This document shows positions 16,451-25,525 of a DNA stretch of 64,000 nucleotides, piece after piece. Numbering within the stretch: position 1 is the stretch's first letter; each line of letters begins with the position of its first letter. A program made the translations under genes and the position numbers. The notes beneath the pieces were generated by a model, which was not told the DNA's origin, searched no databases, and saw nothing but the letters and a program-made list of their open reading frames with translations. The stretch comes from Olivibacter domesticus (GTDB lineage Bacteria; Bacteroidota; Bacteroidia; Sphingobacteriales; Sphingobacteriaceae): positions 186,001 through 250,000 of the forward strand of contig NZ_FOAF01000001.1 in NCBI RefSeq assembly GCF_900109575.1, read 5' to 3'.

Positions 16451-16819
16451 TCAAGGCATTTCACCCTTGGTATTGCCAATCCAGCCCAGATGCGTGTGTT
16501 TAAAATCATCGCTAAATTTCAATCCATAGCCCAGTGCCCGATCCATAGCGGAATGGCCAAACAGTATGATGCCTGATAAACTGAGAGCCTGATTATCCAA
16601 CCAATAACCTAAAACCAACACGGCAATGGCCAGTAACTTATGATGAAAAAAGTTATAGAGCCCGGCACCTACCCGCGGGTTGATCACATACCCCAACATG
16701 GAGAGGTCCGGCAAGAGTAAACAGGCGGGAAAAACCCACCAGCTATACTCCAGTTGACTGAACATAAACATGGATAATAAAAATTGCCCCAGTTCTTCTA
16801 GTTTTAAAAGCCTATTCAT
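16451..16819 (-). CDS. DUF4260-family membrane protein
   Basis: A 122-residue protein with three or four short membrane segments and the family hallmarks LPDLSMLGYVINPRVGA, FFHHKLLAI and the C-terminal DRALGYGLKFSDDFKHTHLG. Length is normal for the family. Function is unknown. It is a single gene. Confidence 0.85.
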   Translation of the reverse strand: MNRLLKLEELGQFLLSMFMFSQLEYSWWVFPACLLLPDLSMLGYVINPRVGAGLYNFFHHKLLAIAVLVLGYWLDNQALSLSGIILFGHSAMDRALGYGLKFSDDFKHTHLGWIGNTKGEMP

Positions 16820-16918
16820 ATTTAATACCTGATATGGTTATACATTATCCTCTACTCGTCATAAATGTAGTACTTACGCAGCTATTTAAGAATTAATTGC
16901 AGACTTATTGATTAAGCT
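16820..16918. other. Short gap
   Basis: Upstream side of the DUF4260 gene; nothing recognised. Confidence 0.3.
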
Positions 16919-17149
16919 TCATTTGTTCAGGCTAGCGAAATTTATCATGATATTTCCATTGGAATCGATTGTGTTTTTATATGCGATCGCATATAATTTG
17001 TTTAAAATTTTCATTTTTATACCCGAAAGAATATAACATGCAAACAATTCGCGCTTTTGTAAAAGCAAAACGAAAGGCCACTTAATGTTAAACCAATGGA
17101 CCATCCAATTTTTCTGTGGGTCCTTATTTAATATGGCCATGGCTGGCAA
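16919..17149 (-). pseudogene. Fragment of a ChaN/Tiki-like protein gene
   Basis: The frame opens with AMAILNKDPQKNWMVHWFNI, which matches GHGHINKDPEKNWMAHRFKI in the intact gene at 41556-42836; the DNA is also similar (tgggtccttatt, ggccatgg). Similarity is clear only over 17080-17149 and weak after it (YILSGIK against KILSGID). Everything before and after the fragment is lost, so it is a relic of a second copy. The rest of the 540-base gap between 16820 and 17359 holds nothing recognised. Confidence 0.6.
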
Positions 17150-17359
17150 AGCTGGTTTTTCTTCAAGCTTTTCTTGTAGCTGATCTATATATTTAAAGAT
17201 GAGTTATATGTTTTTATCCTGCCCCTATTGGAAATTGTATCGCCAGTTATATACAATGTCTATACATTTTGTAAATAGCGGTTGATTTGATGGACACGGA
17301 TGAAACATATTTTGTTATTTTATAAATGAATCTATGCTGTAATAGAATATTTTACAACA

Positions 17360-18106
17360 ATGGAACCTAATAATAATTTGTATGTAGTAAAGTTTATTTC
17401 TCCAATTCGGGCGGTAGTATTTATGGTACTATGGTGCGGTATATCAATTGTCGGTCTCTTTGCTAGCTATGAGTGGCTGATAAGCGAAGAGTTAATACCT
17501 TCTTCAACATGGACAGGGGGGGTGTTATTATGCTTTGCTACCTGTCTTATCGGAATTGGATATTTGCTTACTTGGAAGGTGGCTTTAGGGATTGTAGCGT
17601 TGCGGGTAGACGGCGAGGGAATGAAATGGAGTTGGCATCGACGGTATTATTTGAGTTTGGCTAAGAATCGCGGGGTTCGTTGGGAAGAAATTGATAACTA
17701 TGTATTCCAGCCTGATTATCGTTATGAACAACTAAAGCTTAGATTGCGAAGTGGCAAGACTATTCGATGGTATCATTCATACGAACAAAAGGGAGATGAT
17801 TATAGCCTGTTTGTATTTGGTTTCAAAGATCAGATTGCACAGAGAGCCTTGCAATCAAATGCAGACGTCAGGCCAATTGCTATAGGAAAAACCTTCTATG
17901 AAACCAAGCTGGCAATGGTGTTGCTGATCTTATTGGTGGCCGTCTGTCTGGTGTTTTTAGCAGCGTCGTTATTTATTGCCAAAAAAAGAGTGATGTCCTT
18001 TGGCATCTTAACATTAATGGGAAGCGGAATGTCTTACTATGCTTATCACGTGATCCAGGCGCACCGAAAAAAGCGAAGTGGCGTTGCTCATAAAATAAAG
18101 CGCTAG
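17360..18106 (+). CDS. Membrane protein of unknown function
   Basis: A 248-residue protein with two membrane segments near the N-terminus (about 17-37 and 51-72), a soluble middle (about 80-175, with VRWEEIDNYVFQPDYRYEQL, PH-like), then two more segments (about 190-210 and 215-232). The layout, membrane hairpin plus PH-like domain, resembles that of the STM3941-like protein at 10532-11056, but I see no sequence signature. A terminator follows. Confidence 0.65.
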   Translation: MEPNNNLYVVKFISPIRAVVFMVLWCGISIVGLFASYEWLISEELIPSSTWTGGVLLCFATCLIGIGYLLTWKVALGIVALRVDGEGMKWSWHRRYYLSLAKNRGVRWEEIDNYVFQPDYRYEQLKLRLRSGKTIRWYHSYEQKGDDYSLFVFGFKDQIAQRALQSNADVRPIAIGKTFYETKLAMVLLILLVAVCLVFLAASLFIAKKRVMSFGILTLMGSGMSYYAYHVIQAHRKKRSGVAHKIKR

Positions 18107-18151
18107 ATCACATGACCTACGGTGACCTCATAATTTGGCTAGTAACGCACT

Positions 18152-18180
18152 AGGTCATACATGAACGGAGGGTATGACCT
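18152..18180 (+). terminator. Terminator between convergent genes
   Basis: AGGTCATAC at 18152-18160 pairs with GTATGACCT at 18172-18180, followed by TTGTTTTTT. Confidence 0.8.
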
Positions 18181-18187
18181 TTGTTTT

Positions 18188-19342
18188 TTAATCGGGTAAG
18201 ATCATCTCTTGCCAGTCAGCAATAAATGGTTCGTCTGATGGAGCTATTTCTCGTTCTTCGTTTTCTCCGGAAATGTACCATGCTCCATTGCGCATCATCG
18301 CTATACGGATGCTTTGCTCGCCATTTGCCACAATATTTATACGATCATTTAATGGGGTGAAGCTATCCGGAGCAAGGAGATGTTCGTATTCGGCAGGAGC
18401 ATCAGGCGATGAACCTCCTGCAGCCCATAATGAATGATCTGTTTTCAACAGTAAGGAGGTAGCACCATGCGGGAAAACATGCAACACCTGCTCAGCAACT
18501 TTAATCGGCCCAGGTGCGGGTTGTTCCCGGTTTCCTATACCGAGCGAACCGTTTACATTGGCACCGAAAGACCAGGCCGATCGGTCTTTTTTAATAAAGA
18601 GAATAGTATTATAACGTGCTTTAACTTGTATAACGTCTTCTGCAAATTGCTTAAATCTTTTTTGGTCGGATTCGGATGCGTAGCCTAGTTTATCGTAATT
18701 GTTTCCACCGGCAGACCATAAAGTACTGTCGGTTTTAAGCAAATATAGTGTGTTGTAACCGGCAGCAACCGAATGTACGCCTGAGGCGATTTGCGTTAAA
18801 GGGCGGCGGGCATTATAGTCTGATGTGCCATCGCCAAATTGACCGTTTGTATTTATTCCCATAGCCCATACCGTGTTATCCTCCTTAACAATGGCTACGT
18901 AACGGACACCTGCCTGAACCGATCGGGCATTGTCAAGTACTTTTTCGATAGGTTGCGTTTGAATGGGTTTGGTGAGGTAGTTTGGTGTGCCCCACACCGA
19001 TTTATCCGTTTTGAGATAAAAGAGACTGTTGCCGTCTGAAGTAACTTGCAATACGTCTTGAGCTATTTTATAATAACCTTTTTCATTGGTTTTTGGATCG
19101 TTGTTAAAACTCCGGCCTCTTCCCCACAAAGTGTTATCAGCAGTTATCACAAAGGTGTGTGCTCCTGAAAGGTATACTCGAACATACCCGGGTGCGTCTT
19201 GCCACTCATTCACAAATGACGGTTCTGGTGCATCCTCATCTTTATCCCGGCAGGCAAATAAAAAAGCCGATATGGACAGGAGGATGAGAAATATGTGAGC
19301 CAAGCGGCGAATGTTTCTTAAGTTGTAATACCTTATGCGCAT
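18188..19342 (-). CDS. RCC1-repeat lipoprotein
   Basis: From ATG 19342 the protein has 384 residues, with lipoprotein signal ISAFLFACRDK. The body is a series of RCC1-type units of about 50 residues, each with a W(A/S)xG core: LWGRGRSFN, VWAMGINTNGQFGDGTSDYN, LWSAGGNNYDKLG, AWSFGANVNGSLGIG, LWAAGGSS. This suggests a seven-blade beta propeller on the outside of the membrane. A longer frame (start 19483) adds an unlikely N-terminal extension. Its binding partner is unknown and it stands alone. Confidence 0.85.
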   Translation of the reverse strand: MRIRYYNLRNIRRLAHIFLILLSISAFLFACRDKDEDAPEPSFVNEWQDAPGYVRVYLSGAHTFVITADNTLWGRGRSFNNDPKTNEKGYYKIAQDVLQVTSDGNSLFYLKTDKSVWGTPNYLTKPIQTQPIEKVLDNARSVQAGVRYVAIVKEDNTVWAMGINTNGQFGDGTSDYNARRPLTQIASGVHSVAAGYNTLYLLKTDSTLWSAGGNNYDKLGYASESDQKRFKQFAEDVIQVKARYNTILFIKKDRSAWSFGANVNGSLGIGNREQPAPGPIKVAEQVLHVFPHGATSLLLKTDHSLWAAGGSSPDAPAEYEHLLAPDSFTPLNDRINIVANGEQSIRIAMMRNGAWYISGENEEREIAPSDEPFIADWQEMILPD

Positions 19343-19782
19343 AATATTTTTGTTTTTAACCCAAACGCTGCGTTTAAAATTGGGCCGAATACAAAAGTGC
19401 ACAAGCTGATAAATAGAAAGAAAGAGTTCGTTTAACAAACTATATACATAAATGATTAATACTATATACAAGATATCTACCAATACCTATCTTTCCGCAA
19501 TTTGCCAATTGTTGCAGTACAGCGGCTCCATTTACGTGATGATCTCTTTACAAATTAGCCAATGGGACAATTGTCCCATTGGCCGAAAAATCAGCACTGT
19601 ACCCCGAATCTCAACACGACGCGGTGTACCCATAGTGAGTATAGCCTAGCCGTGGGATGTAATAATCTGAATACAGCTCGTCAAAATATAACTCCAATAA
19701 AATTGGGAAATTTATTCTGAGGTAAAAAAAGACTGGGCAGTCGTGTTATCCTAAATTCTGTTGAAAGTATATCATAGCTTCT
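19343..19782. other. 440-base gap with a perfect palindrome
   Basis: No coding sequence recognised between the RCC1-type gene and the monooxygenase gene. The only striking element is the 26-bp palindrome listed separately. Confidence 0.4.
19558..19583. promoter_or_regulatory. Perfect 26-bp palindrome
   Basis: Left half GCCAATGGGACAA, right half its exact complement, with no spacer. Neither side has a T-run, so it is not a usual terminator. It could be an operator or the site of a small symmetric DNA-binding protein. Confidence 0.5.
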
Positions 19783-20955
19783 TTAGTTGCGTATAAAGTT
19801 TTCCTGATCTTTGGTTAAAACAATTGGTTCTGTCATTATTTTTTGAACAGCTTTATCATTAGCAGCCCGGAATCCTTTAACAAATTTCTCCAGATCAGCT
19901 TCGCTTTTAGGCAGAAAAGATGCCGCATTATTCTTTGCATTGGTTCGAAATTTTTCTACTATAGGCTGCATCAACGTATTGTAGCTATCACAGGCGGTTA
20001 AGATGTCATCTGGGTATTCTGCTATCAAGTGCGCCAATGCCTTTGCCCCATATATAGACAGGGAAGCTCCCATTCCTGATAAAGCAGTCGGACAATAACC
20101 TGCGTCTCCCAACAAAACCAAACGACCATTATGCAGGTTTGGAGCATTTACCATGCCCATTTTGTCCATGAAAAACAAGCCATCGTCCAAAAGATTTTGC
20201 AGTAATTGCTTTACTTCCGGATTATAATCACCAAAAGAATCTTTAAGAATAGATGAAGCATTATTTTTGATATAGCCAATGTCTTCGGAGCTACGGATAT
20301 AACACTGAATGGCTATTTCGTCCGCTGCTATAGGATAGATGTGTAGTGATCTGTTTACATCTATATAGACCTTAAATACACCAACTTGTTTTTCGTGGTT
20401 TTGTTTTAATTTTCCTCCTACATAAAGCGTATTGAAATCTTCTAATTGGTAATTGGTAAAATACCGTTCTCTTGTTGAGGAACGCAATCCTTCCGAGACA
20501 ACTACTAAATCAACATGTATCGAATTTCCGTTTGAAAGTGTAACTTTTGTCATATCCGATTTTTCTTCCAGTTGTGAAATCGTTGTGTCAAAAAGCACAT
20601 TTACATCGTTTTTGACCGCTTCATACAGGACGTGATGTAATCCACCTCGACTTATTAGAACGGAACGTTCAATGTTTGTATGCATTTTATCATAATCAAT
20701 GCTTTGAATGATCTCCTCATTAGTTTCTACAAAATGAACCGTTTCAGAGGGTGATGATTCTGCTTGTAGATTTTGAGTTAGTCCCAATTCGTCCATAATT
20801 TTTACACCAAAACTCTTGAGGGAAATAAGAAATCCCGCTTTACTGAATGAAGGCGATCTGTCAATTACAGTAACGTTATGACCTTGTTTTGCCAAAAAAT
20901 TAGCTGCTGTTAAACCAGCAATTCCTGCTCCAGATAATAAAATGTGTTTTTTCAT
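19783..20955 (-). CDS. FAD-dependent monooxygenase (PHBH/TetX-like fold)
   Basis: A 390-residue protein. The N-terminal FAD site is LLSGAGIAGLTAANFLA (GxGxxG at residues 9-14); later LVLLGDAGYCPTALSGMGAS is the second flavin-binding motif (GD) of group A flavoprotein hydroxylases. Length is normal. It uses NAD(P)H and oxygen on an unknown aromatic or drug-like substrate. It is divergent from an AraC gene across 88 bp, so that protein is the likely regulator. TetX-type drug inactivation is possible but cannot be claimed from sequence. Confidence 0.85.
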   Translation of the reverse strand: MKKHILLSGAGIAGLTAANFLAKQGHNVTVIDRSPSFSKAGFLISLKSFGVKIMDELGLTQNLQAESSPSETVHFVETNEEIIQSIDYDKMHTNIERSVLISRGGLHHVLYEAVKNDVNVLFDTTISQLEEKSDMTKVTLSNGNSIHVDLVVVSEGLRSSTRERYFTNYQLEDFNTLYVGGKLKQNHEKQVGVFKVYIDVNRSLHIYPIAADEIAIQCYIRSSEDIGYIKNNASSILKDSFGDYNPEVKQLLQNLLDDGLFFMDKMGMVNAPNLHNGRLVLLGDAGYCPTALSGMGASLSIYGAKALAHLIAEYPDDILTACDSYNTLMQPIVEKFRTNAKNNAASFLPKSEADLEKFVKGFRAANDKAVQKIMTEPIVLTKDQENFIRN

Positions 20956-20981
20956 TTTCTTACATTTTTAAATTGATATTG

Positions 20982-21018
20982 CAAATATATTTATACTTTT
21001 AAGGCTAAAATAGCTTAA
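20982..21018 (-). promoter_or_regulatory. Promoter and possible operator of the monooxygenase gene
   Basis: On the minus strand TATATTTG (20982-20989) fits the -7 consensus. An imperfect inverted repeat, TAAGGCTA-AAA-TAGCTTA, lies about 11 bases upstream, between the two divergent starts. Confidence 0.45.
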
Positions 21019-21043
21019 TAAAAAACAAAAATAGTCCGATAAG

Positions 21044-22012
21044 ATGAGTGATAATATAAAAAAACAAGAGATGTACTATTGGGTGGAGCGTTTAGGAGTT
21101 TCGCTTACAACATCCAAACCTGAATTGGATATGCTTTATCTCAATGAGCTTAAAATCATAGATTTAATGCCGGAAATGTTGGTTATGGTTCGCTCTGTTG
21201 TGGCAAAGGAAACATTTTCTATTCGGCGAAAACCGATAACAGCTTTTGAAAATGGAATATCAATTTCGTTCCAAAATATCATCAATTCGCCATCAAAAAT
21301 AGCTGTCAAAAACAAACAGGTATTAGAACAAACACAGCCACACGTTCGCATTATTCCGCTGCACGTTGAAAGTGACGTGAGCTTTCCAAAAGATATAAAT
21401 ATTCAGCAGGTAACTATAATTGTAAGTCTAGATTATTTAAAAAGCTTTATCGGAAAAGACCATATAAAATTCGATTATCTTTTTAATAACGAGAAAACGC
21501 TTTGGATTGAGGAATTTATGTCTCCGGAAATAGCAGAAGTGACCAATGAGATTTCGATTACAAAGATATCGAATACGTTATCCGATGCTTACTATAGACT
21601 AAAATCGCTTGAACTATTATTTTATTTGTTTAAAAACCTATCAAGAAGGGCAAATGTTGCACACCAGCATCTATCAAAATATGAACTGGAATCTGTTTAC
21701 AACGTACGGGATAAAATCGCAGCTTCGATAGACAAACCTTTTCTCCAGGAAGAGTTAGTGAAGTTAAGCGGTATGAATGTCATTAAACTCCGGAAACTTT
21801 TCACGCAAGTATTTGGTAAAGGCATGTATCCTTATTATCAGCACTTACGCATGCAAGAGGCGGCAAGACTTTTACGTGAAGAACATCTCTCTGTTTCTGA
21901 AGTCGGTTACCAGTTAGGTTTTAGCAATTTAAGTTATTTCGGCAGATTATTTGAGAGACATTTTGGATCCACACCGAAGAAATGGACTCAGAATAATATG
22001 AATAAACATTAG
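21044..22012 (+). CDS. AraC-family transcriptional regulator
   Basis: A 322-residue protein. The C-terminal double HTH (about 225-315) includes LSVSEVGYQLGFSNLSYFGR and ends FGSTPKKWTQ. The N-terminal 200 residues are the sensor and resemble the cupin-less AraC type of Bacteroidota. It is divergent from the monooxygenase and overlaps the 3' end of the next AraC gene by four bases (convergent). Confidence 0.87.
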   Translation: MSDNIKKQEMYYWVERLGVSLTTSKPELDMLYLNELKIIDLMPEMLVMVRSVVAKETFSIRRKPITAFENGISISFQNIINSPSKIAVKNKQVLEQTQPHVRIIPLHVESDVSFPKDINIQQVTIIVSLDYLKSFIGKDHIKFDYLFNNEKTLWIEEFMSPEIAEVTNEISITKISNTLSDAYYRLKSLELLFYLFKNLSRRANVAHQHLSKYELESVYNVRDKIAASIDKPFLQEELVKLSGMNVIKLRKLFTQVFGKGMYPYYQHLRMQEAARLLREEHLSVSEVGYQLGFSNLSYFGRLFERHFGSTPKKWTQNNMNKH

Positions 22013-22797
22013 TCCCCTGCCATTCCCTTAAACTCAGTAGGTCTCATATTGGTCAGTTGATGAAAATTATTGCTAAATGCCGATATATTTGAGTAGCCAA
22101 TTTCATAGGCTATCTCTGTCATGTTTAGATCTGTATCTTTTATCAATTCCATCGCTCTGATAATACGCAGCATCTTTAAGTATTGAACAAAAGTGATGTG
22201 CAATTTCGTTTGGAATAATCTGGTCAAACTTCTCACACTCATTCCTGATTGCTGAGCAATAATATCTAAACTTAGATTTTCATTCAACCGATTTCTAAAA
22301 CTGTTGATTATGGCATTAAGTCGTTGATCGTCCGTTGTGGGAAGTTGAATGGAGAATTTTTTGAGATTTTCCTTTGATAATACTCCTTTAAACGTTAATA
22401 AAAATTCAAATTCCCATGAACCTTTAAAATAATCACCTTGCCATTTCTCGCTAAAGGAGAGCATTTCTGCCAGAAGCTTACTAACAGGATAAATACCGAG
22501 TTCATCATAAAAACGATCCGCTTTTTTGTTTGGAAAGTAAATATTGATAATGTACAAATCCTGTGTGTTAAACATCAGGTTGTGCGGATAATTTTTTGGT
22601 ATCCAGATATAATGATTAGCTGGAATATACAAATCCTTTTCGTCTGTTTGTAGGTAAGCAATTCCTCCATAAACCAATAATAATTGAGCCTTATCATGCT
22701 GATGAGCAGGCAACCGCTGTTCCGTTTGCTGTCGCATCACGAGGATGGAATCGGGATTTTGATCCACAATTTGTATTAATTGGCTAAGAATTTCCAT
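22009..22797 (-). CDS. AraC-family regulator with N-terminal cupin
   Basis: A 262-residue protein. A cupin sits at residues 10-90 (LPAHQHDKAQLLLVYGG; IPANHYIWIPKNYPHNL), then two HTHs at about 165-260 with LNMTEIAYEIGYSNISAFSN and end MRPTEFKGM. It is divergent from the efflux operon beginning at 22890; a 21-bp direct repeat lies between them. It probably activates the pump in response to a small molecule. Confidence 0.88.
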   Translation of the reverse strand: MEILSQLIQIVDQNPDSILVMRQQTEQRLPAHQHDKAQLLLVYGGIAYLQTDEKDLYIPANHYIWIPKNYPHNLMFNTQDLYIINIYFPNKKADRFYDELGIYPVSKLLAEMLSFSEKWQGDYFKGSWEFEFLLTFKGVLSKENLKKFSIQLPTTDDQRLNAIINSFRNRLNENLSLDIIAQQSGMSVRSLTRLFQTKLHITFVQYLKMLRIIRAMELIKDTDLNMTEIAYEIGYSNISAFSNNFHQLTNMRPTEFKGMAGD

Positions 22798-22799
22798 AT

Positions 22800-22830
22800 G
22801 GCTAAATATAGCAAATATTAGGCTAATTAT
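22800..22830 (+). promoter_or_regulatory. 21-bp-spaced direct repeat GGCTAAnTAT (AraC operator candidate)
   Basis: GGCTAAATAT at 22800-22809 and GGCTAATTAT at 22821-22830: 9 of 10 positions match, spacing exactly 21 bp. It lies in the 92-bp region between the divergent AraC gene and the efflux operon. Confidence 0.55.
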
Positions 22831-22856
22831 ATAAAAAGATAGCTTGGCATGTTGAA

Positions 22857-22864
22857 TAATTTTG
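22857..22864 (+). promoter_or_regulatory. Candidate -7 box of the efflux operon
   Basis: TAATTTTG fits TAnnTTTG and lies 25 bases before ATG 22890, 27 bp downstream of the direct repeat. No good -33 box is seen, fitting an activator-dependent promoter. Confidence 0.45.
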
Positions 22865-22889
22865 TGGTGTTAATAATTGTAGAATCATT

Positions 22890-23150
22890 ATGAAACACAA
22901 AATCATTAAACCTGACAAAGATTTTGAGCTTGAAGTACAAGCCCAAAAATCTGAACATAAATTACCTCCTGCAGATGAAGAATTTGATAAAGCCAAACTC
23001 TACTGGCTGGCTTGTGCCTATTCCAGTCCCTTTATGCCAATGATAGATTTAAGCTTTGCGTTTGATGAGTTGAAAAAGATGCTAAAAGAATGGTTAGAAA
23101 AGAGAAAGAAACCAATTATTTATAAAAACAAAACTAATGAAACAATATAA
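22890..23150 (+). CDS. Small cytoplasmic protein at the head of the efflux operon
   Basis: An 86-residue charged protein without signal or membrane segment; the C-terminal half is helical (SFAFDELKKMLKEWLEKRKK). It overlaps the outer membrane factor gene by 14 bases, so it is coupled to the pump. Not recognised; small proteins of this kind occur at the head of AraC-linked EmrAB operons from memory. Confidence 0.6.
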   Translation: MKHKIIKPDKDFELEVQAQKSEHKLPPADEEFDKAKLYWLACAYSSPFMPMIDLSFAFDELKKMLKEWLEKRKKPIIYKNKTNETI

Positions 23151-24468
23151 AACAGTTCCGATTTTGGGCATACTTTTGCTGTTATTTGCACCCATTATTT
23201 ACGCTCAGCAAACAAAAGTCCAACCTTTAAGTTTGGAAGAAATATGGAAAGTTGCTGAAATGAATAATCGGCAACTGAAACTATCCGACCTAAATCTTCA
23301 GCAAAGTAGAATGGAAATATTGGAAGCCAAAGACCGTTTGTTGCCCGAACTTTCAGTAGGTGGAGACATAAAACTCAATTCCAAATTTCTGATTTACGAC
23401 AATGGATTATTCTCTTCTCCACAGGATGTGCCTGTAAAAGGCTATGGGTACGGAGTAGGCTACAACTTAAACTTTAATCTTTACAATGGTGGTAAAGACA
23501 AAAGGAACATCGCCATGAAAAAGGAAGAAGAGACACGAAAACAATATGAAGTGGATCTGCAAAAGCATAGTGTAAAATATAATGTTGCAGTTGCTTATTT
23601 TGATTTATATAAGTTTTTGCATTTCTATGATTTTCTTAATGCAGAGATTGAAGCAGAAAAAAAGCAATTGAGATTGATAGAAAGTCTGTATAAAAACGGT
23701 ACCGTACTAAAGAGTGATGTGCTGAGAACTTCCGTGAAATTGTCTCAACTGGAACTTAATCTTTCCGATGTTACGAAAAAGACTGAAATCGCTAAACAAC
23801 GGCTCAATATACTGATGGGGCGAGAAAATGATACTGAATTAGCAATACAACACGATGATATAATTGAATTAAACGCTATCAAAGATGATGACTACAATGA
23901 TTATGTAGACATCGCTTTTAACAAATCTCCAGAGTACAAAATAGTAAATAGTGACATCAAATGGAGTGAACTGAACGTAAAACAAATGAAGGCTACGCTA
24001 TTGCCCAAAGTTTCTTTGTACGCTAACTATAATTACAACTATCCACAGATTTCCTTTTATCCGTATTCAAATGACTTGTGGGGATTTGGTCAGACAGGAA
24101 TTAAAGTACAGTATTCTATTGATAATTTGTACAAAAGCAAACATACAATTGCCCGTGCCCAAGTTGTCAGCAATCAGGCGAAAGAAAAAGCAGAAATGAA
24201 GAAGGACGAAATCTCTCTTCAGGTAAAAGAAGCTTATTTACAGCAACAGCAGGCTTTGGAGAGCGTGGAAACGGCAGAACAAAATATAATTAAAACTACC
24301 GAAACTGTCCGTGTTATCAGAAGTAGCTATTTAAATCAGGAATCGCTACTGACCGACCTTTTGGAAGCAGAAAATGCGTTATTGGAAGCAAAACTCAATC
24401 TAACAACAGCACAAACAAACGTCAACGTAACCCATATCAGGCTATTGGCAATCATAGGAATTCTTTAA
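23137..24468 (+). CDS. TolC-family outer membrane efflux protein
   Basis: A 443-residue protein with signal peptide (ending IIYAQQ). It has two long coiled-coil repeats of the OEP type, one with LRLIESLYKNGTVLKSDVLR and one with VIRSSYLNQESLLTDLLEAE, the conserved tunnel-forming helices. It forms the outer membrane channel for the HlyD and MFS components encoded directly after it. Confidence 0.9.
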   Translation: MKQYKTVPILGILLLLFAPIIYAQQTKVQPLSLEEIWKVAEMNNRQLKLSDLNLQQSRMEILEAKDRLLPELSVGGDIKLNSKFLIYDNGLFSSPQDVPVKGYGYGVGYNLNFNLYNGGKDKRNIAMKKEEETRKQYEVDLQKHSVKYNVAVAYFDLYKFLHFYDFLNAEIEAEKKQLRLIESLYKNGTVLKSDVLRTSVKLSQLELNLSDVTKKTEIAKQRLNILMGRENDTELAIQHDDIIELNAIKDDDYNDYVDIAFNKSPEYKIVNSDIKWSELNVKQMKATLLPKVSLYANYNYNYPQISFYPYSNDLWGFGQTGIKVQYSIDNLYKSKHTIARAQVVSNQAKEKAEMKKDEISLQVKEAYLQQQQALESVETAEQNIIKTTETVRVIRSSYLNQESLLTDLLEAENALLEAKLNLTTAQTNVNVTHIRLLAIIGIL

Positions 24469-24475
24469 TACAAAT

Positions 24476-25525
24476 ATGATGAACAAAAATAAAACAGATA
24501 AAATTATTGTAAGCCTAACCAAATGGTTTGGTATCGCATTATTCGTAGGAATTATTATTTGGGGAGCTACCTATTTCTTAAAGGGATATCGCTATGAACA
24601 GACTAATGATGCTCAGGTGGATGCTTATCTCTCACCGATAAACGCAAAAGTGGGTGGCTATATCAGCAAAATATATTACAAGGACAATCAGTTGGTTAAA
24701 AAAGGTGATACACTTGTGGTCATTGAATTGGACGAGTATGGACTGAAAAAAGATGCTGCAGCAGCAGAACTCATGAGTTCACAAGCCAAATTACCCATCT
24801 TGACGGCGAACGAAGAAACGCAACTTAAAAGTATGGAGGTTATAAAAGCACAATTGGCAGGAGCTAAAGCGAGATTGAACCAACAACAAAAAGAATTTGA
24901 CCGCTATAAAAATCTACTGGCGGATGAATCTACCACACAACAAAAATTCGACAATATCAGTGCTTCTTTATCCATTGCACAGTCAGACTATGATCAGGCT
25001 AAAGCTTCTTTACAAGTAGCGGAATCCAAATTGAATGATTTTAGAGCTCAAAGTAATGCTATACAGGCAGAGATAAAAATCAAAGAAACACTTCTTCAAA
25101 GACAGGAATTGGACATTCGATATACGGTTATCACTGCGCCTTTTGCTGGACAAATTGGTAAAAAGACCATTCAGGAAGGTCAACTGATACAAGCAGGGCA
25201 AACATTGGCTTTTTTAGTGAACAAGGCCGAGGAAAAATGGGTAATTGCAAATTTTAAAGAAACGCAGATTGGCAACTTCAAAATCGGGCAAGCGGTATCC
25301 ATAGAAGTTGATGCTTTCCCGAATGAAAAATTCAATGGTACCATCGAATCACTTTCGCCAACCACAGGTTCACGTTATTCCCTACTTCCACCAGATAATG
25401 CTACAGGTAATTTTGTCAAAATCATCCAACGTATTCCCGTAAGAATTAAATTGACCGATACGCCTGAAAAATTAGGAAAACTCTCTGCCGGAATGAATGC
25501 CAATGTTTATGTTTTAAAAGATTAA
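24476..25525 (+). CDS. EmrA/HlyD-type membrane fusion protein
   Basis: A 349-residue protein with one N-terminal membrane segment (about 15-36), the lipoyl half-motif YEQTNDAQVDAYLSPINAKV, a coiled-coil hairpin (about 90-200), the second lipoyl half (DIRYTVITAPFAGQIGKKTI) and the beta barrel. It bridges the inner membrane MFS pump and the TolC-type channel. It starts eight bases after the TolC gene and overlaps the MFS gene by one base. Confidence 0.92.
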   Translation: MMNKNKTDKIIVSLTKWFGIALFVGIIIWGATYFLKGYRYEQTNDAQVDAYLSPINAKVGGYISKIYYKDNQLVKKGDTLVVIELDEYGLKKDAAAAELMSSQAKLPILTANEETQLKSMEVIKAQLAGAKARLNQQQKEFDRYKNLLADESTTQQKFDNISASLSIAQSDYDQAKASLQVAESKLNDFRAQSNAIQAEIKIKETLLQRQELDIRYTVITAPFAGQIGKKTIQEGQLIQAGQTLAFLVNKAEEKWVIANFKETQIGNFKIGQAVSIEVDAFPNEKFNGTIESLSPTTGSRYSLLPPDNATGNFVKIIQRIPVRIKLTDTPEKLGKLSAGMNANVYVLKD

